A stretch of 34,072 bases of DNA from Rhodocyclaceae bacterium (GTDB lineage: Bacteria; Pseudomonadota; Gammaproteobacteria; Burkholderiales; Rhodocyclaceae): NCBI GenBank assembly GCA_020445665.1, contig JAGRGD010000033.1, forward strand, positions 1-34,072, read 5' to 3'. A program made the translations under genes and the position numbers. Under the pieces are notes generated by a model. That model was not told the DNA's origin. It searched no databases and was given only the letters and a program-made list of their open reading frames with translations. How positions within the stretch are numbered: the first letter of the stretch is position 1; every line of letters begins with the position of its first letter. Below, piece by piece: positions 25,576-33,366 of this stretch.

Positions 25576-25589
25576 CTCTCGGCCGAGAG
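25576..25589. repeat. Perfect 14-nt palindrome just upstream of the tssB ribosome-binding site
   Basis: CTCTCGGCCGAGAG is self-complementary over all 14 bases and ends seven bases before AAAGGAG. It could be a protein-binding operator or part of an RNA structure controlling tssB. Confidence 0.5.
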
Positions 25590-25610
25590 TGAACTAAAAG
25601 GAGATTGGAC

Positions 25611-26141
25611 GTGGCACAGAGCAGTCAGAAATTCATCCAGAGGAACCGCGCTCCGCGCGTTCAGATCGAGTACGACGTCGAACTCTATGGCGCCGAGAAG
25701 AAGGTGCAGCTGCCGTTCATCATGGGCGTCATGTCCGATCTCTCCGGCAAACCCGAAGAGCCGCTCGCGCCGGTGGCCGATCGCAAGTTCCTCGAAGTGG
25801 ACGTGGACAACTTCGACAGCCGCATGAAGGCCATGAAGCCCCGCGTCGCGTTCCAGGTGCCGAACACCCTGACCGGCGAAGGCAACATCGCCGTCGATCT
25901 GACCTTCGAGAGCATGGAAGACTTCTCTCCGGGCGCCATCGCCCGCAGGGTCGATTCGCTCAACAAGCTGCTCGAGGCCCGTCAGCAGCTGTCCAACCTG
26001 ATCACCTACATGGACGGCAAGACCGGCGCCGAGGAACTGATTGCCAAGGTCGTCAAGGACCCTGCCCTGCTCAAGTCGCTGGCCGACTCCGCCGGCAAGC
26101 CGGAGGGCGGCGACAAGGGTGGCGAAGGCGGCGACGCCTGA
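25611..26141 (+). CDS. tssB: T6SS contractile sheath small subunit TssB
   Basis: 176 aa. Forms the sheath heterodimer with TssC. The family N-terminus SSQKFIQRNRAPRVQIEYDVE and the core LPFIMGVMSDLSGKP and RVAFQVPNTL are clear. GTG at 25611 is chosen because AAAGGAG lies seven bases upstream; a TTG two codons earlier is too close to it. The C-terminal tail is Gly/Glu/Lys-rich. In systems with TagJ, the N-terminal helix of TssB is the TagJ contact. Confidence 0.96.
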   Translation: MAQSSQKFIQRNRAPRVQIEYDVELYGAEKKVQLPFIMGVMSDLSGKPEEPLAPVADRKFLEVDVDNFDSRMKAMKPRVAFQVPNTLTGEGNIAVDLTFESMEDFSPGAIARRVDSLNKLLEARQQLSNLITYMDGKTGAEELIAKVVKDPALLKSLADSAGKPEGGDKGGEGGDA

Positions 26142-26172
26142 TCGAGACGACTGAGCAATCGGAGATACAGCA

Positions 26173-27666
26173 ATGGCAGACATGCAAGAACAGGCATCAC
26201 AACTCAGCAGCGTCGAACTCGAGGGCAACGACTTCGCGTCGCTCCTGCACAAGGAATTCAAGCCGAAGACGGAAGAGGCGAAGAGCGCCGTCGAGCAGGC
26301 GGTGCAGACCCTCGCCCAGCAGGCGCTGGCCGGCACCGCGGTGATTGGCCAGGACGTGGTCAAGACGATCGAGGCGATGGTTGCCGAGCTCGACCGCAAG
26401 CTGACCGAGCAGGTCAACCTGATCCTCCACAACGAGGACTTCCAGAAGCTCGAGGGCGCCTGGCGCGGCCTGCACTATCTGGTGAACAACACCGAAACCG
26501 ACGAGATGCTGAAGATCCGGGTGATGAACATCACCAAGAAGGAGCTTCACAAGACGCTCAAGCGCTACAAGGGCACGGCCTGGGATCAGAGCCCGCTCTT
26601 CAAGCGCGTCTACGAGGAAGAGTACGGCCAGTTCGGCGGCGAGCCCTTCGGCTGCCTGGTGGGCGACTACTACTTCGACCAGAGCCCGCCCGATGTCGAG
26701 TTGCTCGGTGAAATGGCCAAGGTCTCGGCGGCGGCCCACTGCCCGTTCATCGCCGGCGCCTCGCCCAATGTGATGCAGATGGACTCCTGGCAGGAACTCG
26801 CCAACCCGCGCGACCTGACCAAGATCTTCCTGACGCCCGAATACGCAGCATGGCGTTCGCTGCGGGAGTCCGACGACGCCCGCTACCTGGGCCTCGCCAT
26901 GCCCCGCTTCCTGGCACGCCAGCCGTACGGCTCGCGCACCAACCCGGTCGACGAATTCGACTTCGAAGAGGACACCGGCGCCGCGGATCACAGCAAGTAC
27001 GCCTGGGCCAACGCCGCCTACGCGATGGCGACCAACATCAACCGCTCGTTCAAGATGTACGGCTGGTGCTCGCGCATCCGCGGTATCGAGTCCGGCGGTG
27101 CGGTCGAAGGCCTGCCGGTGCATACCTTCCCGACCGATGACGGCGGCGTGGACATGAAGTGCCCGACCGAGATCGCCATCAGCGACCGGCGCGAGGCCGA
27201 GCTGGCCAAGAACGGCTTCATGCCGCTGATCCACCGCAAGAATTCGGACTTCGCCGCCTTCATCGGCGCCCAGTCCCTGCAGAAGCCCTTCGAGTACGAC
27301 GATCCGGACGCCACCGCCAACGCCAACCTGGCGGCGCGCCTGCCGTACCTGTTCGCGTGCTGCCGCTTCGCCCACTACCTGAAGTGCATCGTGCGCGACA
27401 AGATCGGCTCGTTCAAGGAGCGCGACGAGATGGAGCGCTGGCTGCAGAACTGGATCATGAACTACGTCGATGGGGACCCTGCCCACTCCTCGGAAGAAAC
27501 CAAGGCCCGTCGCCCGCTGGCTGACGCCCAGGTCGAGGTGGCCGAGGTGGAAGGGAATCCGGGCTACTACACGTCCAAGTTTTTCCTCCGGCCGCATTAT
27601 CAGCTGGAGGGCCTCACGGTATCGCTGAGGCTGGTGTCCAAGCTGCCCTCTGCCAAGGGCGCTTGA
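26173..27666 (+). CDS. tssC: T6SS contractile sheath large subunit TssC
   Basis: 497 aa. Main sheath protein, and in the family it carries the surface recognised by ClpV in the contracted state. Diagnostic stretches include LEGAWRGLHYLVNNTE (about 93-108), FGCLVGDYYFD, FIAGASPNVM and RLPYLFACCRFAHYLK. Full length. GGAGA lies seven bases before the ATG. It follows tssB by 31 bp. Confidence 0.97.
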   Translation: MADMQEQASQLSSVELEGNDFASLLHKEFKPKTEEAKSAVEQAVQTLAQQALAGTAVIGQDVVKTIEAMVAELDRKLTEQVNLILHNEDFQKLEGAWRGLHYLVNNTETDEMLKIRVMNITKKELHKTLKRYKGTAWDQSPLFKRVYEEEYGQFGGEPFGCLVGDYYFDQSPPDVELLGEMAKVSAAAHCPFIAGASPNVMQMDSWQELANPRDLTKIFLTPEYAAWRSLRESDDARYLGLAMPRFLARQPYGSRTNPVDEFDFEEDTGAADHSKYAWANAAYAMATNINRSFKMYGWCSRIRGIESGGAVEGLPVHTFPTDDGGVDMKCPTEIAISDRREAELAKNGFMPLIHRKNSDFAAFIGAQSLQKPFEYDDPDATANANLAARLPYLFACCRFAHYLKCIVRDKIGSFKERDEMERWLQNWIMNYVDGDPAHSSEETKARRPLADAQVEVAEVEGNPGYYTSKFFLRPHYQLEGLTVSLRLVSKLPSAKGA

Positions 27667-27679
27667 TTCCATGCCCGGT

Positions 27680-27697
27680 CCGGGGCTCCGGCCCCGG
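27680..27697 (+). terminator. GC hairpin between tssC and hcp
   Basis: CCGGGGC-TCCG-GCCCCGG, a perfect 7-bp stem 13 bases after the tssC stop, followed by TT then CCGGG. Lacks a proper U-run; could be a partial terminator or an RNA-processing/stability element. Confidence 0.45.
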
Positions 27698-27800
27698 TTC
27701 CGGGTGGTTGTATCGGATATGACTCGTCTGCCCCCTGCGGGTCCGCGGGTTCCTATCCTCACCTTTAGTAGTTGATTTTTCTCAGGAAAGGAGAGCAGAC

Positions 27801-28283
27801 ATGGCTGTTGATATGTTTCTTAAGCTGAAGGGCATCGATGGCGAGTCGCAAGACGACAAGCACAAGAATGAAATCGACGTCCTCGCCTGGAGCTGGGGCA
27901 TGAGCCAGTCCGGCAATACGCACCTGGGCTCGGGCTCCGGCGCCGGCAAGGTGTCGGTTCAGGACGTCTCGGTGACCCACTACCTCGATTCGGCGAGTGC
28001 GCCGCTGGCGCTGGCATGCTGCAAGGGCACCCACGTTCCCGAAGGCCTGCTGACCGTCCGCAAGGCCGGCGACACGCCGCTCGAGTACGTCAAGCTGACG
28101 ATGAAGGACATCATCATCACCTCGGTGTCCACCGGCGGCAGCGGTGGCGAGGATCGCCTGACCGAGAACTTCTCGATGAACTTCGCCGAGTACAAGCTGG
28201 AATACACGGCGCAGGACAAGAAGGGCGGCGCAGGCAAGACCGCCACCGCGGCTTACAACATGCAGCAGAACAAGCCCGTCTAA
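27801..28283 (+). CDS. hcp: T6SS tube protein Hcp (first copy)
   Basis: 160 aa. Forms the hexameric rings of the inner tube and carries effectors. Family signature NEIDVLAWSWGMSQSG (about 24-39), LALACCKGTH and VRKAG..PLEYVKLTMKDIIITSVSTGGS. AAAGGAG lies seven bases before the ATG and an A/T-rich leader (TTTAGTAGTTGATTTTTC) precedes it, consistent with strong translation. Hairpins lie on both sides. Confidence 0.97.
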   Translation: MAVDMFLKLKGIDGESQDDKHKNEIDVLAWSWGMSQSGNTHLGSGSGAGKVSVQDVSVTHYLDSASAPLALACCKGTHVPEGLLTVRKAGDTPLEYVKLTMKDIIITSVSTGGSGGEDRLTENFSMNFAEYKLEYTAQDKKGGAGKTATAAYNMQQNKPV

Positions 28284-28298
28284 GGCTTGCTGCATCTC

Positions 28299-28328
28299 GG
28301 CACCGTGCCTCCTCTGGCGCACGGTGCC
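28299..28328 (+). terminator. Long hairpin after the first hcp
   Basis: GGCACCGTGC and GCACGGTGCC form a perfect 10-bp stem around a 10-nt loop, 15 bases after the hcp stop. No U-tract. Confidence 0.5.
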
Positions 28329-28334
28329 GTGGAT

Positions 28335-28368
28335 GCCGGGTCAGCCGGCCATGCCGGCCCGACCCGGC
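28335..28368 (+). terminator. Second, nested hairpin after the first hcp
   Basis: Outer stem GCCGGGTC/GACCCGGC (28335-28342 with 28361-28368) encloses an inner stem GCCGGC-CAT-GCCGGC (28344-28358). GTCGTTT follows. With the preceding hairpin this makes a strong two-stem block between the hcp genes. Confidence 0.55.
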
Positions 28369-28428
28369 GTCGTTTCACCCAACTGTTGGCGCCCTCAGGC
28401 GTAGGATCAACCGGCCGGAACGCAAATT

Positions 28429-28923
28429 ATGGACAATGACGACATCTTCTTGAAGATCGACGGCGGACGACAGGGCCCGATCAAGGGCAGTTCCACCGAC
28501 AGCATCCATGCGGGCGAGATCGACGTCTTTGGCTGGGGCTGGGGCATGCAAGGCAATGCCGACGCCCACACGAGCCGCGGAGGCCGCACCAGCGTGCACG
28601 AATTCGAGGTCATCAAGGGCGCCGACAGCGCCACCACGGGCCTGATGTCGGCGCTGCGCAACAACGAACCGATCACCAAGGCGGTGCTCACGGTCCGCAA
28701 GGCCAGTGGCGCCACCCCGCTTCCGTATCTGATCATCACGCTCGAGAAGGCACGCGTCACGTCCTTCCGAATCGAGGGTGGCGAGATCGGCGGAAGGCCG
28801 ACCGCCGTCGAGAAAGTGCGGTTTGCCTGTCAGAAGATCTGCGTCGAGTACAAGGATCAGTCCGCCAAGGGCGGCGCAAAGGGCACTTCGACCTTCGAGA
28901 CCAGCATCGAACCGGGGTCCTGA
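28429..28923 (+). CDS. T6SS tube protein Hcp (second, divergent copy)
   Basis: 164 aa. Hcp family: FLKIDGGRQGPIKG, HAGEIDVFGWGWGMQGN, VLTVRKASGATPLPYLIITLEKARVTSF and a C-terminal FACQKICVEYKDQ. By eye it differs from the first copy at most positions outside these blocks, so it is not a recent duplication. It has an acidic opening MDNDD and lacks the CC pair of the first copy. The ribosome-binding site is weak (GGAAC), unlike the first hcp, suggesting lower expression. It could form mixed or alternative tubes, or carry different effectors. Confidence 0.93.
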   Translation: MDNDDIFLKIDGGRQGPIKGSSTDSIHAGEIDVFGWGWGMQGNADAHTSRGGRTSVHEFEVIKGADSATTGLMSALRNNEPITKAVLTVRKASGATPLPYLIITLEKARVTSFRIEGGEIGGRPTAVEKVRFACQKICVEYKDQSAKGGAKGTSTFETSIEPGS

Positions 28924-28943
28924 TCGACCCTGCTCGACCGACC

Positions 28944-28963
28944 ACGCGCCGCCCTCGGCGCGT
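28944..28963 (+). terminator. GC hairpin after the second hcp
   Basis: ACGCGCCG-CCCT-CGGCGCGT, a perfect 8-bp stem 20 bases after the stop, followed by GAGCCGTTTC. No real U-run. Confidence 0.5.
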
Positions 28964-28993
28964 GAGCCGTTTCAACCGAACACGGAACATCCC

Positions 28994-29836
28994 ATGAGCA
29001 CCTTGAAGGCTGCCGAAGAGGCACTCCGGGCCGGCAATCCCGACCAGGCACTGACCGATCTGCAAAACGCGATCCGCGCCGACCCTGCCAATCCGAAGCT
29101 TCGCACCTTCCTGTTCCAGTTGCTGTCGGTCCAGGGACGATGGGAGCGGGCGGCCAGCCAGCTGGAAGTCGTCGGCGAGCTCGACGCCGCGGCGCTGCCC
29201 ATGGTTCAGATGTATCGCGAGGCGCTTCGCTGCGAAGTGGTGCGGAGCAAGGTCATGGCCGGCAAATCCGCGCCCCTGCTCTTCGGCCATCCCGAGGAAT
29301 GGATCGCCCTGCTGATCGAGGCCTGCCTGAGCGAGGGCCAGGGCAAGGCGGATGAAGGCGCGAGGCTGCGAGAGAAGGCCTTCGAGCTGGCACCGGCCTC
29401 CCATGGCACCATCAACGACCAGCCCTTCGAGTGGATCGCCGATGGCGACATGCGGCTCGGGCCGGTCCTCGAGGCGGTGATCAACGGCAAGTACTACTGG
29501 CTCCCCTTCACCCGGCTCAATCGCATCCTGATCGAGCCGCCGGAAGATCTGCGTGACTTCGTCTGGATGCCGGCGCAGTTCGAGTTCGCCAACGGCGGCG
29601 AGATGGTCGGCATCATCCCGACCCGTTACCCCGGCTCGGAAAGCGCTGACGACCACCTGATCCGGATGGCCCGCAAGACCGACTGGATCGACGTCGGCCA
29701 CGACAACTACCACGGCCTCGGCCAGCGCATCCTGACGACCGACCAGGGCGACGTCCCGCTTCTCGAAGTGCGCGAGATCGTCATCGAAGGTGACGACGCG
29801 CCTGACGAGGCAGAGGCCACCGACTCGCCGGCCTGA
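28994..29836 (+). CDS. tagJ: T6SS accessory protein TagJ (ImpE family)
   Basis: 280 aa. Accessory factor found only in some T6SS types; in P. aeruginosa H1 it binds the N-terminal helix of TssB and modulates sheath disassembly by ClpV. The ImpE pattern is clear: LLSVQGRWERAASQLEVVGE with tetratricopeptide-like helices in the first 90 residues, then QPFEWIADGDMRLGPVLEAV, NGKYYWLPF and FANGGEMVGIIPTRYPGSE. The ATG at 28994 is preferred over longer frames because it gives the family N-terminus. It ends two bases before tssE. Confidence 0.94.
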   Translation: MSTLKAAEEALRAGNPDQALTDLQNAIRADPANPKLRTFLFQLLSVQGRWERAASQLEVVGELDAAALPMVQMYREALRCEVVRSKVMAGKSAPLLFGHPEEWIALLIEACLSEGQGKADEGARLREKAFELAPASHGTINDQPFEWIADGDMRLGPVLEAVINGKYYWLPFTRLNRILIEPPEDLRDFVWMPAQFEFANGGEMVGIIPTRYPGSESADDHLIRMARKTDWIDVGHDNYHGLGQRILTTDQGDVPLLEVREIVIEGDDAPDEAEATDSPA

Positions 29837-29838
29837 CC

Positions 29839-30342
29839 ATGGCGGAGAGCTCGCCCCTCGATCGGCTTCAGCCGGCACTTCTGGACCGGCTGACCGATCT
29901 CGAGCCGGACAAGAAGCAGGAGCCCCGCGAACGCAGGGTGCTCACCAAGAGCCAGCTGCGCGCGGCGGTCCTGCGGGACCTGACCTGGCTGCTCAATTCG
30001 GTCCAGTTGTCGGCGAGCGAGGATCTCGACGCCTACCCGGAAGTCGAGCGCTCGGTCATCAACTACGGCCTGCCGTCCCTGTCGGGCGAAACGGCCGCGT
30101 CGATCGAGATCGGCGAGGTCGAGCAGGCGATCCGCGGCGCCATCCTGCGCTACGAGCCGCGCCTGCTCCCCGAGAGCCTCAAGATCGAGATCGTCGAGGA
30201 CGGCAGCGTCCTCGACTGGCACAACATCATCAGCATCCGCATCTCGGCGCAACTGTGGGCCCAGCCCGTGCCCCTCGAGATGCTGCTGCGGACCGAGTTC
30301 GACCTCGAGTCGGGTCACGTCAACCTGCTGGACACCGGCTGA
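29839..30342 (+). CDS. tssE: T6SS baseplate protein TssE (gp25-like)
   Basis: 167 aa. Baseplate wedge component related to phage T4 gp25 that initiates sheath polymerisation. Family features: SPLDRLQPALLDRLTD opening, YPEVERSVINYGLPSLSG (about 73-90), and IEIGEVEQAIRGAILRYEPRL containing the EAIxxxEPRL-like signature. Starts two bases after tagJ, so translation is probably coupled. Confidence 0.95.
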   Translation: MAESSPLDRLQPALLDRLTDLEPDKKQEPRERRVLTKSQLRAAVLRDLTWLLNSVQLSASEDLDAYPEVERSVINYGLPSLSGETAASIEIGEVEQAIRGAILRYEPRLLPESLKIEIVEDGSVLDWHNIISIRISAQLWAQPVPLEMLLRTEFDLESGHVNLLDTG

Positions 30343-30366
30343 TGCGGGCCGCAGACCCCTCGACGC

Positions 30367-30386
30367 GCGGCGGCGTTCGCCACCGC
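30367..30386 (+). repeat. Hairpin between tssE and tssF
   Basis: GCGGCGGC-GTTC-GCCACCGC, an 8-bp stem with one mismatch, within the 74-bp gap before the tssF GTG. No U-tract. Confidence 0.35.
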
Positions 30387-30416
30387 ACCGAACCCTGACA
30401 CCCACCCAGGACCACC

Positions 30417-32291
30417 GTGGACCCAAGGCTACTCAGGTACTACAACCAGGAACTCCAGCACCTGCGGGAAATGGGAGCGGAATTCGCGCGCGAGTTCCCG
30501 AAGATCGCCGGCCGCCTCGGCATGGACGGCATCGAAGTGTCGGACCCCTACGTCGAGCGCCTGCTCGAAGGCGTCGCCTTCATGTCGGCGCGGGTCCAGC
30601 TGCGCCTCGATTCGGAGTTTCCACGCTTCTCCCAGCGTCTGCTGGAGATGGTCTACCCCCAGTATCTGGCGCCCACGCCGTCGATGCTGGTGGCCCAGCT
30701 CAAGCCCCAGATGGACGAAGCCAACCTGGCCGACGGCGTCACCCTGCCCCGGGGCACGGTGTTGCAGGCCAGCGCCGGCAAGGCCGACGCCACGGCCTGC
30801 CAGTTCACCACTGCCCAGGACCTCGTGCTGTGGCCGCTCGAACTGGTCGAGGCCAAGTATTTCTCCTTCGCGCCGGATCTGCCGCTCAATGCCCTGCCGG
30901 TGGGGTCGCGGATCAAGGGCGGTGTCCGCCTGCGCCTGCGGACCGCGCCCGGCATCAAGATTTCGGAACTCGCGACGGACACCCTGCGCGTGCACCTCGG
31001 CGGCGCCGACGAGGTCGCCTACAAGCTGTATGAACTGGTTGGCGCCAACATCGTCGGGGCCATGGTGTGCCCGACCCGGCGCCCGATCGACTGGCACCAG
31101 TTCATCCCCCCCGAACAGGTCGCGCCGGTCGGCTTCGACGACGACGAGGCGCTGCTGCCCGTCACGGCGAGGAATTTCGGCGGCTACCGCCTGCTGCAGG
31201 AGTATTTCGCGTTTCCGCAGCGTTTCCTGTTCTTCGAGGTAGGCGGCCTGGCCCGCGGCTTCCGCCGCTGTGATGACAGCGAGATCGACCTCGTGCTGCT
31301 GTTCGGCAAGTCCGACAGCATGCTCGAGAGTGTTGTGGACGCCAGCAACTTCCTGCTTCACTGCACCCCCGCGATCAACCTCTTCCGCAAGCGCGCGGAC
31401 CGCATCCGGGTCACCGACTCGACCCACGAACATCACGTCCTCGCCGACCGCACACGGCCCATGGACTACGAGATCTTCGATCTCACCGAGGTGGCGGGCT
31501 TCGGCGTCGGCGCCAACAGCGAGCAGCAGTTCGAAGCCTTCTACGCCAGCTACCACGCCTCCGGCGGCAACCCGAGCGCGTACTACACCATTCGGCGGGA
31601 GCCGCGCCTCTACTCCGAACGGCAGAAGCGCTTCGGCCCCCGCACCAGCTACATCGGCAGCGAGGTCTTCCTGTCCCTGGTGGACCCCAACGAGGCGCCC
31701 TACCGGGCCGATCTGCGCCAGCTCTCGTTGCAGGCCCTGTGCACCAACCGCGACCTGCCGCTGATCATGCCCCATGGCTCCGGCGCGACCGATTTCTCCC
31801 TCGAGGTGGCCGCACCGGTGACCTCGATCCACTGCGTGAAGGGGCCCTCCCGCCCCTACTCGTCGGCAGCCAACGGCCCGGCCGCGTGGCGCTTCATCAG
31901 CCACCTGTCCCTCAACTACCTGTCCCTGCTCGACTCCAGCCCCCAGGAAGGGGCGGCCGCCCTGAGAGAGCTCCTCGAGCTGCATTCCCCCACCGAGGAC
32001 GTGACCAGCGCGCGTCAGATCGAAGGGGTGCGCAACATCCAGACAGAGGCCGTCCTGAAGCGCCTGCCGATGCCGGGGCCCCTGTGTTTCGGCCGCGGCA
32101 TCGGGATCACCCTTGAAATGGACGAGATGAACTTTGAAGGGAGCAGCGCCTTCCTGCTGGGCAGCGTGCTGGAGCGATTCTTCGCCCGCCACGTGAGCGT
32201 GAACAGCTTTACCGAACTGACCCTGCGCTCGATCGGGCGTGGGGAGCTGATGCACTGGAAGCCAAGATGCGGACTACGCCCGATTTTCTGA
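30417..32291 (+). CDS. tssF: T6SS baseplate protein TssF
   Basis: 624 aa from GTG 30417, AGGA upstream. Core baseplate wedge subunit, two copies of which pack with TssG. The N-terminal signature MDPRLLRYYNQELQHLREMGAEFAREFPKIA and LLEGVAFMSARVQLRLDSEFP are unmistakable, as is FASYHASGG-like FYASYHASGGNPSAYY in the middle. The 3' end overlaps tssG by 25 bp. Normal length. Confidence 0.96.
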   Translation: MDPRLLRYYNQELQHLREMGAEFAREFPKIAGRLGMDGIEVSDPYVERLLEGVAFMSARVQLRLDSEFPRFSQRLLEMVYPQYLAPTPSMLVAQLKPQMDEANLADGVTLPRGTVLQASAGKADATACQFTTAQDLVLWPLELVEAKYFSFAPDLPLNALPVGSRIKGGVRLRLRTAPGIKISELATDTLRVHLGGADEVAYKLYELVGANIVGAMVCPTRRPIDWHQFIPPEQVAPVGFDDDEALLPVTARNFGGYRLLQEYFAFPQRFLFFEVGGLARGFRRCDDSEIDLVLLFGKSDSMLESVVDASNFLLHCTPAINLFRKRADRIRVTDSTHEHHVLADRTRPMDYEIFDLTEVAGFGVGANSEQQFEAFYASYHASGGNPSAYYTIRREPRLYSERQKRFGPRTSYIGSEVFLSLVDPNEAPYRADLRQLSLQALCTNRDLPLIMPHGSGATDFSLEVAAPVTSIHCVKGPSRPYSSAANGPAAWRFISHLSLNYLSLLDSSPQEGAAALRELLELHSPTEDVTSARQIEGVRNIQTEAVLKRLPMPGPLCFGRGIGITLEMDEMNFEGSSAFLLGSVLERFFARHVSVNSFTELTLRSIGRGELMHWKPRCGLRPIF

Positions 32292-33307
32292 GCTTCATCG
32301 AGGCTCTCACCAAGGCGCCCTGGTCCCACGATTTCTACCAGACCCTGCGCCGCCTCGAGTGCCTGCACCCGGACCGGCCGCGCATCGGCCGCGCCCTGCG
32401 CCCGGCCGACGAACCGGTTCGGCTGGGCCAGGAGCCCTCGGTCTCCTTCGCCCAATCGACCCTGGCCCGGGTCGCGCCCGCCCACGATGGCCGTCCGCCG
32501 CGCATCGAGGTCCGTTTCTTCGGCCTGCTCGGCCCGAACGGCCCGATGCCGCTGCACATCACCGAGTACACCCGCGCCCGAATCCTGCATGGCGGCGACC
32601 CGACGCTGGCCCGCTTCCTGGACACCATCCATCACCGCTACCTGGAGATGTTCTACCGGGCGTGGGCGGACGCCCAGCCGACGGTCAGCCTCGACCGCCC
32701 GAAGCAGGACCGCTTCGGGATCTGGCTGGGCTCCCTCGGCGGGCTCGGCTCCCCCGCGGTGCGCCGGCGCGACGCCCTGCCGGACTTCGCCAAGCTGCAT
32801 GTCATCGGCCTCCTCAATCGCCAGATTCGCGGCGCCGAGGGCCTCGCCAAGATACTCAGCGGCTACTTCCAGGTATCGGTCCGCGTCGAGCAGTTCGTCG
32901 GCCACTGGATGCCGGTGCCGGAGACCGAGCGTACACGCCTCGGCGGCGGCTTCAGCCGCCTCGGGCGGGACATGGTGGTGGGCGCGCGGGTGTGGGATCG
33001 TCAGCACAAGTTCCGCCTGCACATCGGCCCGCTGTCGCTGGCCAAGTACGAGTCGATGCTGCCGGGCCATCCGGGGGTGGAGCAGCTCGCGGCGGCGGTT
33101 CGCAACTACCTGGGCTACGAATTTTCCTGGGATGCGCAGCTGGTGCTGCGCGCCAGCGAAGTCCCCAGGACGACACTGGGCGGCTCGGTCCGCCTGGGAT
33201 ACACGACCTGGGTCGGCACCCGACGCAGCACCGCGGATGCCGACGACCTGATCCTGGATGTGGATCGCGTGGCCAGTTCCCCTGCCGAGCAGGCGCTGGC
33301 CGCATGA
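32267..33307 (+). CDS. tssG: T6SS baseplate protein TssG
   Basis: 346 aa. Partner of TssF in the baseplate wedge. Recognised from FYQTLRRLECLHPDRPRIG (about 23-41), FGLLGPNGPMPLHITEY (about 84-100) and the GHWMPVP and LGGFSRLG-like segments. It begins inside the last 25 bases of tssF, and GGGGAG lies upstream within tssF, so the two should be co-translated in step. Confidence 0.95.
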   Translation: MRTTPDFLSFIEALTKAPWSHDFYQTLRRLECLHPDRPRIGRALRPADEPVRLGQEPSVSFAQSTLARVAPAHDGRPPRIEVRFFGLLGPNGPMPLHITEYTRARILHGGDPTLARFLDTIHHRYLEMFYRAWADAQPTVSLDRPKQDRFGIWLGSLGGLGSPAVRRRDALPDFAKLHVIGLLNRQIRGAEGLAKILSGYFQVSVRVEQFVGHWMPVPETERTRLGGGFSRLGRDMVVGARVWDRQHKFRLHIGPLSLAKYESMLPGHPGVEQLAAAVRNYLGYEFSWDAQLVLRASEVPRTTLGGSVRLGYTTWVGTRRSTADADDLILDVDRVASSPAEQALAA

Positions 33308-33366
33308 GGAGTCCGGCGACGGACCCGACGAACAACTGACCGACCGACACCAATAAAGGGGCGAGC

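Noticed and set aside
30429-32255. A 608-codon open frame opposite tssF
   Set aside because: Shadow frame; TssF is clear on the plus strand.
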